Source: an uncultured Blautia sp. (GTDB lineage Bacteria; Bacillota; Clostridia; Lachnospirales; Lachnospiraceae). Taken from it: a stretch of 9,896 nucleotides of DNA. A program made the translations under genes and the position numbers. Every line of letters begins with the position of its first letter. The first letter of the stretch is position 1. This document shows, one piece after another, positions 5,530 through 9,896 of the stretch. The stretch spans positions 1 to 9,896 of the forward strand of contig NZ_CAKRNY010000080.1 of the NCBI RefSeq assembly GCF_934371575.1, written 5' to 3'. A model generated the notes under the pieces. That model ran no database searches. It had not been told where the DNA came from and was given only the letters and a program-made list of their open reading frames with translations.

Positions 5530-6501
5530 TTAGATGGAGTTGTCTATCGGCTGCTTACAAGGCAATTCAAACCAAAACAGTACACCGTTGCTTGTATTTG
5601 AAATGCCGTAATTTGCTCGGTGCATTTCCATGATTTTGCGAACAATATAAAGCCCTAATCCGGTTCCGCCTGTATTGCGGTTACGAGATGTATCTGCCCG
5701 ATAGAAGGCTTCAAACAAATGTGGAATAGCATCGTCAGGCACACGGACACCTGTGTTTTCAATTTCACCACGAATCGTACCATGCGTTTCGGACAAAGAT
5801 ATACGAATCAATTCACCACTTGGAGAATAGCGAATTGCGTTTACCAATATATTTTGAATTGCCCGTTCCATCTGTGCTTGTTCCACTTCACAATAAAGGC
5901 GGGTAGGAATATTTGCTTCAAGGTGCTGTTTCTTTTCTTCCAATAAATCTGCTACTGCGGCAACCTGTACCCGAAGTATTTCCGCAAAATCAACGGTTTT
6001 ATATTCAGTTTTTTGAGTTCCCTCCACTTTGGAAACATACAGCAGTTCTTTTACCAACTTCTCCATCCTATCAACAACGGCAAGCGAACGCTCCATGTAC
6101 TCTATGTGATTTTCATAGCCGCTGACTCCGTTCAGCATCCCCGCCAAATGTCCTTTCAAAATGGTTAGTGGTGTTTTCAGTTCATGGGATGCTGCCGAGA
6201 AAAAGTCTACCCGCTGTCTTTCTAACTCCTGTTCCTTTTCAATATCTGTTTTGAGCTGTTGGTTGGCAGTTTGAAGGTCGTTCAATGCAGTGGATAGCGA
6301 AGCAGATAATGAATTTAGATTTTGCGCCAAGCAACCTAATTCATCTTCTCGTCCTGTACTACATTGACCGGAAAAATCCAGTTCCGCCATTTGCTTTGAA
6401 ATCTTGCTCAGCCGCACAATAGGCCGAGTGATATACCGTGCGTAGAGCCATGCACAAAGGAGCGAAAGCAGAAAGACCATTAGGATGACATACGGAAGAT
6501 T
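5530..6501 (-). pseudogene. Histidine kinase remnant lacking its N-terminal sensor half
   Basis: The reading frame keeps the second transmembrane segment, a HAMP linker (ARYITRPIVRLSKISKQMAEL, counted from the ATG at 6480, residues 14-34) and a HisKA domain with H99 in SHELKTP. The HATPase_c domain is also kept, with N box NILVNAIRYSP (210-220), G1-like IENTG, F box HLFEAFYR and G2 box GGTGLGL (271-277). It resembles VanS-type sensor kinases. The first transmembrane segment and extracellular sensor are missing, and the homologous frame (LPYVILMVF) runs back to a TAG at 6504-6502. No response regulator lies nearby. The ATG at 6480 lies within the membrane segment and has no good ribosome binding site. 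The catalytic domains are intact, but without sensor, proper start or partner it is probably non-functional or deregulated. Confidence 0.75.
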
Positions 6502-6535
6502 CTAAATATTGCTCTACTCTATTCTGTAAATTCAT
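6359..6535 (-). pseudogene. 5' end of a lost gene fused out of frame to the kinase remnant; recombinase-like start
   Basis: An ATG at 6535 has a promoter (6565-6593) and a ribosome binding site (AGGAAAAGGGG) upstream. It opens a frame of 58 codons that begins MNLQNRVEQYLE and then runs into the kinase DNA in a different frame, ending at 6359. Only the first dozen or so codons look like real protein. They resemble the start of many Clostridia tyrosine recombinases, where a similar amphipathic stretch leads the SAM-like core-binding domain, but the match is too short to prove. The junction lies near 6499-6510. The simplest reading is a deletion that removed the rest of this gene, any regulator between and the kinase N-terminus. 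Confidence 0.45.
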
Positions 6536-6564
6536 TTTTAATACCCCTTTTCCTATTTCATACC

Positions 6565-6593
6565 ACAGTATTGTAAAATATTTTTTTTGTCAA
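6565..6593 (-). promoter_or_regulatory. Promoter upstream of the truncated gene start
   Basis: On the minus strand there is a -35 TTGACA (6593-6588), a 17-bp A/T spacer and a weaker -10 TACTGT (6570-6565), about 30 bp before the ATG at 6535. It begins 23 bp after the stop of the PIN gene. CCCCTTTT just upstream of the -35 is complementary to the AAAAGGGG of the downstream ribosome binding site. Read-through RNA from the PIN operon could therefore hide that site. Confidence 0.5.
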
Positions 6594-6615
6594 AAAAGGG
6601 GATTTTTCACCACTG

Positions 6616-7101
6616 CTATTTCTCCCGTCTGCGTGAAATTGACAAATTATCCTGGTAACAGCTTAGGTGCTTATCCTTACTCCAGATCATAATCCGACCA
6701 ACCGCAGGCACTTCATTCTTGTATTTTTCATAAAAGCGAATAATACTCATATCACCGATTCCCATCTCCATTTTTTGCGCACAATCGGGAAATTGATCCG
6801 CTATTATAAGTAAGTCTTCTTTTGTAAAACCTACTCCATATAATTCCCATGGAGCTTCTTCCTTTGCTGTTTTACGCAAAAATTCCTGAAATTTTACCGC
6901 TTTTTCCCTTCTTATATTCCCATCTGCAATATGCGAAATATGATTTCCGCTTTCAATGATTGTTGCCAGCGGTAAAATTAATGTTTCGTTTTGTTCTATA
7001 GCCTCATTAAATTCCTTTTTTACACTTTCATATTCCTGGCACATATGTGGAATTCTCAAAAGATTCATTACTATGGATGTGTCAATAAAACGAATATTCA
7101 T
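6616..7101 (-). CDS. PIN-domain nuclease, putative effector of the ATPase operon
   Basis: This 161-residue protein shows the PIN-fold acidic residues in order: D7 in the N-terminal beta strand (RFIDTSIVMNLL), E50 (ATIIESGNH), D117 (GIGDMSIIRFYE) and D143 (IWSKDKHL). These coordinate metal ions in single-strand RNA nucleases such as VapC toxins. Its length is a little above typical VapC (about 130). Its ATG at 7101 abuts the TAA of the ATPase gene with no gap, and GGAGG lies 8 nt upstream inside that gene, so the two are translated together. No small antitoxin gene sits next to it. The ATPase is therefore its natural partner, which suggests an ATPase-gated RNase rather than a classic VapBC toxin. 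RNA cleavage is inferred from the fold; the target is unknown. Confidence 0.72.
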   Translation of the reverse strand: MNIRFIDTSIVMNLLRIPHMCQEYESVKKEFNEAIEQNETLILPLATIIESGNHISHIADGNIRREKAVKFQEFLRKTAKEEAPWELYGVGFTKEDLLIIADQFPDCAQKMEMGIGDMSIIRFYEKYKNEVPAVGRIMIWSKDKHLSCYQDNLSISRRREK

Positions 7102-8379
7102 TTAAAAATCCTCCATCCAGGAATAATCCTTTTTCTCACTGGGACATTTAATTAAATTCAATAAGGACTCGTCAAGCATGGCTTCCCCAAGGCCACCGCG
7201 TACAAATACTTGCGGATAATTTTTAATATCTACAAATGGAATAAATTTGCTGGTTCCCTTCTCATTTTCACGATAGACAACAGAGACACCTAATAACTGT
7301 TGTTTTTTATATCCATTTAATAGTACTGGATTATGCGTTGTCAATATAATGTCTATCTTTCTTTTCTCCCCAAGCAGACTCAGATTTTTGATTAATGCCT
7401 GCACTCTGCTTGCATGTATTCCATTATCAATTTCTTCAATTACAAGAGTGCTGCCCTCAGGAATTGTTAAAATGGCTGCCACAATAGCTATGCATCTCAA
7501 AGTTCCATCTGACAATTTTTTTGCATCAAATAATTCTGACGAATTAATATATTTTTCTCTGAGTGCAAAAATAACATCATCAAGCTGTGTGGTGATGAAT
7601 CCAATGTCCTTGATTTCATTTTCTGGTAGATCACTTACTATCTTTAAAAGTTCTTTCTTTTTCTCACTGTCTTCACACAAATGGCGTAATACTGCAGAAA
7701 TATTTTCACAATTTTCTTTTAAATCAGTGTCTGTTATCCGCACATAATCTCTCATATCAGAAGGGACTGGATTTAATATAAATATTTTCTTTAAATTTTT
7801 CAGAACCAGCTCAATATAGCCAAAGCACTCTCTATCTCGATCCGTGTTCTGAGGAAGCTTTGTCCTAAGCTGTGCCAAAACAGAAGAAACCCGCATACAA
7901 AGAATATCTGGATTTCTGCCAGCCTTTTTATCATTATATTCCGCCTGGATATCACCACTTTCCTTGGACCGAAGCTTTGTCTTAAATATTTTTTCCCCAC
8001 CAGCAAGCTCTGTTTTTCCATTCACAACTTTATATAAAGCTTCTTCCTCAACCCAGACTTTTTTATTGGTACTGATCTTGATATAATAATATAAATCATA
8101 TTTTTCATCCAAATCAATCAGACAGCCCAGTTTAAAAGCCGAAGTTTTAAACCGACAACAGGATTTACTTCCTCCACGAATGTGACTGTCCATATTGCGG
8201 GTACCATCAAGAATTGTACCTAACTCCAATCCCGTCGCAGTATCAGCTAAAATATGGATTCCCTCAATGGCATTGCTTTTCCCAGAAGAATTTGTTCCGA
8301 TCAAACTTGTCAATGCCTCTAGGTTTAATTCTGCCTTTTCAAAGCTTTTAAAATTTTCAAAAATAAAGCTCTTAATCAT
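7102..8379 (-). CDS. ABC-type ATPase of the AAA_15/AAA_21 (OLD/RecF-like) class
   Basis: This is a 425-residue cytoplasmic ATPase. The N-terminal strand IKSFIFENFKSFEKAEL is typical of RecF/SMC-like ATPases. Walker A is GTNSSGKS at 28-35, the ABC signature LSDGTLR at 289-295, Walker B TLVIEEIDNGIH at 311-322 with catalytic E316, and the switch histidine is in TTHNP at 347-351. The insert between Walker A and the signature (about 80-280) is helical and variable, as in OLD, PARIS AriA, Septu PtuA and retron-associated ATPases. No TOPRIM domain is fused at the C-terminus, unlike OLD, so the nuclease must be separate; the PIN gene follows directly. The ATG has AAAGG upstream and lies 28 bp after the helix-turn-helix gene. 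All ATP-binding motifs are intact. A phage-sensing role is inferred from family precedent. Confidence 0.85.
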   Translation of the reverse strand: MIKSFIFENFKSFEKAELNLEALTSLIGTNSSGKSNAIEGIHILADTATGLELGTILDGTRNMDSHIRGGSKSCCRFKTSAFKLGCLIDLDEKYDLYYYIKISTNKKVWVEEEALYKVVNGKTELAGGEKIFKTKLRSKESGDIQAEYNDKKAGRNPDILCMRVSSVLAQLRTKLPQNTDRDRECFGYIELVLKNLKKIFILNPVPSDMRDYVRITDTDLKENCENISAVLRHLCEDSEKKKELLKIVSDLPENEIKDIGFITTQLDDVIFALREKYINSSELFDAKKLSDGTLRCIAIVAAILTIPEGSTLVIEEIDNGIHASRVQALIKNLSLLGEKRKIDIILTTHNPVLLNGYKKQQLLGVSVVYRENEKGTSKFIPFVDIKNYPQVFVRGGLGEAMLDESLLNLIKCPSEKKDYSWMEDF

Positions 8380-8407
8380 AATCTACTACCTTTCTGCGGC
8401 TTCCTTA

Positions 8408-8644
8408 TTAGCAAAAATAGTCCTCATTCTGTGGCAAAAGGTTTTGCTTTTCAATGATAGCCCTTGCGTCATCCAGATCTTTTTGTAAGTTTCTAATTTT
8501 GGTTTGGAGCTCAAATTCCTTAATCATATTTGAAACAGTTCCTTGAGATACACCCATAAGCTTTGCGATTGCATTTTGTGTATATCCCATTTCACGGTTC
8601 AAAATATATGCGATTGCACTGTGTTTTATAGTTAATCTTCTCAT
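8408..8644 (-). CDS. Small helix-turn-helix DNA-binding protein, operon regulator
   Basis: This 78-residue protein has a helix-turn-helix at about residues 21-44 (YTQNAIAKLMGVSQGTVSNMI), with the typical turn glycine and a recognition helix with Ser/Gln/Thr at its start. A short coiled-coil-like tail (45-68) follows and probably dimerises it. It is the first gene of the operon, 28 bp before the ATPase. The ATG at 8644 has GGAGGG 7 nt upstream. The promoter region at 8660-8717 holds direct and inverted AT-rich repeats that could be its operator, so autorepression is likely. It could also act as part of the complex, since some defence loci carry a regulator that releases expression during infection. 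The resemblance is to Trp-repressor or resolvase-type HTH modules rather than to XRE. Confidence 0.78.
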   Translation of the reverse strand: MRRLTIKHSAIAYILNREMGYTQNAIAKLMGVSQGTVSNMIKEFELQTKIRNLQKDLDDARAIIEKQNLLPQNEDYFC

Positions 8645-8659
8645 AGTTGCCCTCCATAT

Positions 8660-8717
8660 TTTAATAATTTCTAATATAATCTAATATTATTAAATATCTT
8701 TTTTCCTGAACTGTCAA
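8660..8717 (-). promoter_or_regulatory. Promoter and putative operator of the HTH-ATPase-PIN operon
   Basis: On the minus strand there is a -35 TTGACA (8717-8712), a 17-bp spacer and a -10 TTTAAT (8694-8689). From the -10 onward lies a 9-bp perfect inverted repeat (TTTAATAAT at 8660-8668, ATTATTAAA at 8686-8694). Between and partly overlapping the arms are two 10-bp near-identical direct repeats (TCTAATATAA, TCTAATATTA, plus strand 8670-8689). The repeats cover the -10 and start site, as expected for a repressor site. Confidence 0.55.
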
Positions 8718-8806
8718 TACTTAAATTCAATATTTTGAAGCGTTATTTACTATAAACATACGCAGCAAAATATGTACTTTTCCTTATAAATATCCCTCTT
8801 TCCGCC

Positions 8807-8836
8807 AAAAAGAGGATGCATTCTTTTGCTTCCTCT
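8807..8836 (-). terminator. Intrinsic terminator of the metallopeptidase gene
   Basis: On the minus strand AGAGGAAGC (8836-8828) pairs with GCATCCTCT (8819-8811) with one A-A mismatch and an 8-nt loop, followed by TTTT (8810-8807). It starts 12 bp past the stop codon of the metallopeptidase and separates that gene from the HTH operon. Confidence 0.65.
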
Positions 8837-8847
8837 CTTTAGTCTGC

Positions 8848-9537
8848 TTAACAATTACTTCCTATTGCAGGGTTACGCCTTTTAATAGTACTATTGCTGT
8901 TTTTATTCCGACAAACTTCCCTGTACTTGTCTATAGTTTCTTTTAAGTAACTCAATGCAAATTCATCTGCCTCTTTTTCTTTAGGAATATTTCTATATTC
9001 CTCTGTATACTGACGAAATAGCATCCGCTCTTCTGCGCTTAAACGATTGTCCTTTTCCCTTGCCTGACGTTGTAAAACAAAGTCTTTCAAAGCTCGCATT
9101 TTTTCATAGTTGTTTTTTTCTTGTTCGTAATTCCAAGTTGTATAAGCAGCTACATTTTTATCCAATGACATAAATTGATACCAATGTCCAACTTCATGTA
9201 AAAATTGGAATAAAACAAGACCAATTTTTATATCAACTACACCTTTGCAATAAGGCCGGATCATTTTACATGTGTACTCATAAATACCAGAGTCATCCAG
9301 CTTAAACAATTTCTCAATTTCTTCAACAGAAGAATCCATGATATGTATTGCCGCAGTTGTACTTGTAAATTCATATTTATTTTCTGATTTTTCGTATCTT
9401 TTGCGTTCGCCTTTTTCTACTGGTGTAAAAAAGAAAGGTGATGGTCCATTTGCAAACTCTCTATAGCTTCTATTTTTATCGAAAACGATATTGGCTTCAA
9501 AATTGTTAATAGAACAAATTAAATCTTTAATTTCCAC
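8848..9537 (-). CDS. HEXXH zinc metallopeptidase, ImmA/IrrE-like or related
   Basis: This 229-residue protein carries the zinc-peptidase motif HEVGH at residues 114-118 (FQFLHEVGHWYQF). A likely third ligand lies in KEKEADEFALSYL (E189), the same E-x-x-A-(D/N)-x-F-A arrangement as the ImmA/IrrE (M78-type) peptidases. The N-terminal 100 residues resemble no DNA-binding domain, and there is no signal peptide, so it acts in the cytoplasm. ImmA-type peptidases cleave HTH repressors to switch on mobile elements or stress genes. The start is a GTG at 9537 preceded by AAGGAGAG about 8 nt upstream; an overlapping ATG two bases earlier is in a different, short frame. It has its own promoter (9592-9620) and lies just upstream of the HTH gene, a plausible substrate. 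The specific substrate is inference. Confidence 0.75.
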   Translation of the reverse strand: MEIKDLICSINNFEANIVFDKNRSYREFANGPSPFFFTPVEKGERKRYEKSENKYEFTSTTAAIHIMDSSVEEIEKLFKLDDSGIYEYTCKMIRPYCKGVVDIKIGLVLFQFLHEVGHWYQFMSLDKNVAAYTTWNYEQEKNNYEKMRALKDFVLQRQAREKDNRLSAEERMLFRQYTEEYRNIPKEKEADEFALSYLKETIDKYREVCRNKNSNSTIKRRNPAIGSNC

Positions 9538-9591
9538 ATCTAGGCTCTCCTTTTTAATATTTTATGATAATTATTAATATTATGTAATTAT

Positions 9592-9620
9592 ATTTTATAA
9601 TATTTGTTTTGAATTGTCAA
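9592..9620 (-). promoter_or_regulatory. Promoter of the metallopeptidase gene
   Basis: On the minus strand there is a -35 TTGACA (9620-9615), a 17-bp spacer and a -10 TAAAAT (9597-9592), followed by about 50 bp of AT-rich leader with AATATT and TAATTA half-palindromes. The bases after the -35 (TTGACAATTCA) nearly match those of the HTH operon promoter (TTGACAGTTCA), and both share TAATATTAT near the start site. Confidence 0.58.
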
Positions 9621-9671
9621 CATCTGTATCTAAATTACTTTGGTTATTGATGTTCTGATATATATAGCTTC

Positions 9672-9793
9672 TCAATACGAACAGGCTAGCCCGTGCACAT
9701 TAATTAGTAGTTCCATATGGTATCCTCCTTCTCTTCTTTGTTGTCCAGCTCCGTGCTACTAGATATTCGTTCCTTATATGTATTACAAATCAT
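9672..9793 (-). other. Two overlapping very short ORFs; stretch otherwise without genes
   Basis: The 250 bp between the metallopeptidase promoter and the palindrome has no long ORF. On the minus strand an ATG at 9793 opens 29 codons (MICNTYKERISSSTELD..., ending DTIWNY) to a stop at 9704, with a poor ribosome binding site. Overlapping it, an ATG at 9716 has an excellent site (AAGGAGG, 7 nt upstream) but encodes only 14 residues, ending at 9672. The strong site before a tiny frame suggests the remains of a deleted gene or a leader peptide. Neither ORF is supported as a protein gene. Confidence 0.25.
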
Positions 9794-9809
9794 AATTTTC
9801 CATACTTAG

Positions 9810-9846
9810 TTTAATAATGGATAATTAGCAATTATCCATTATTAAA
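9810..9846. promoter_or_regulatory. Perfect 17-bp-arm palindrome, putative operator
   Basis: The arms TTTAATAATGGATAATT (9810-9826) and AATTATCCATTATTAAA (9830-9846) are perfectly complementary around a 3-nt centre (AGC). The palindrome lies 32 bp upstream of the plus-strand start at 9879 and 17 bp upstream of the minus-strand short ORF at 9793, so it could control divergent transcription. With no U-tract beyond the AT-rich arms and a position before a start codon, an operator is more likely than a terminator. Confidence 0.6.
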
Positions 9847-9878
9847 AGATCTCGTACATTAAAAGGATGAAAGATAAC

Positions 9879-9896
9879 ATGAGTTTTGCAAAAGAC
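9879..9896 (+). CDS. Start of a plus-strand gene, cut by the window edge
   Basis: An ATG at 9879 has AAAAGGA 11 nt upstream and opens MSFAKD before the window ends. An in-frame ATG at 9867 lies too close to any ribosome binding site to be the better start. Six residues are too few to identify the product. The opening is compatible with the N-terminus of XRE-family repressors, and the palindrome just upstream fits a self-regulating DNA-binding protein, but that is only a guess. It is the only likely plus-strand gene in the window. Confidence 0.4.

Noticed and set aside
6616..7101. Classic VapBC toxin-antitoxin pair
   Set aside because: No small VapB-like gene adjoins the PIN gene. The 78-residue HTH protein is separated from it by the 1.3-kb ATPase gene.
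7349..7747. Plus-strand ORF of 132 codons
   Set aside because: It is antisense to the ATPase, covering the reverse complement of its signature and Walker B region.
1..9896. CRISPR array or insertion-sequence ends
   Set aside because: No regularly spaced direct repeats, transposase motifs or paired terminal inverted repeats were seen.

Overview
The window looks like accessory DNA from a Gram-positive, low-to-moderate G+C Clostridia genome, most likely a gut Lachnospiraceae-type bacterium. This rests on the AGGAGG/GGAGGG ribosome binding sites, A/T-rich sigma-A-type promoters, secreted Lys-rich Big_2/transglutaminase proteins and a VanS-like histidine kinase; the taxonomic call is inference. 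Almost everything is on the minus strand, so transcription runs from high to low coordinates. The mixture of unrelated short operons, a decapitated histidine kinase and a change to more A+T-rich DNA right of about 6.5 kb suggests a mosaic mobile-element or genomic-island region. No complete integrase, relaxase or conjugation gene is visible.

Region 1 (1-3600) is a nucleic-acid-binding and membrane-protein block. An S1-like RNA-binding protein (2514-3473) has its own promoter and a long leader stem-loop. A second promoter just after its stop codon drives a tight operon: a zinc-ribbon protein, a three-segment membrane protein, a soluble unknown and a two-segment membrane protein. This operon runs into a tRNA-minihelix-like hairpin and then the start of a cold-shock-domain gene cut by the window edge.

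Region 2 (3823-6535) holds a secreted Big_2 plus transglutaminase-like protein, a small secreted protein of unknown function, and a histidine kinase lacking its sensor half. The kinase remnant is preceded, out of frame, by a promoter, a ribosome binding site and the first dozen codons of another gene that resembles the start of a tyrosine recombinase. This is a likely deletion scar.

Region 3 (6616-9620) is the most interesting. It is a three-gene operon of a small helix-turn-helix protein, an OLD/RecF-like ABC-type ATPase and a PIN-domain nuclease, with a HEXXH metallopeptidase gene immediately upstream under its own similar promoter. The ATPase-nuclease pairing resembles known two-gene anti-phage systems in logic (PARIS, Septu) but with a PIN nuclease as the putative effector. 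I do not recognise it as a named system.

Region 4 (9621-9896) is mostly non-coding. It has a perfect 17-bp-arm palindrome between a short minus-strand ORF and the start of a plus-strand gene that leaves the window.
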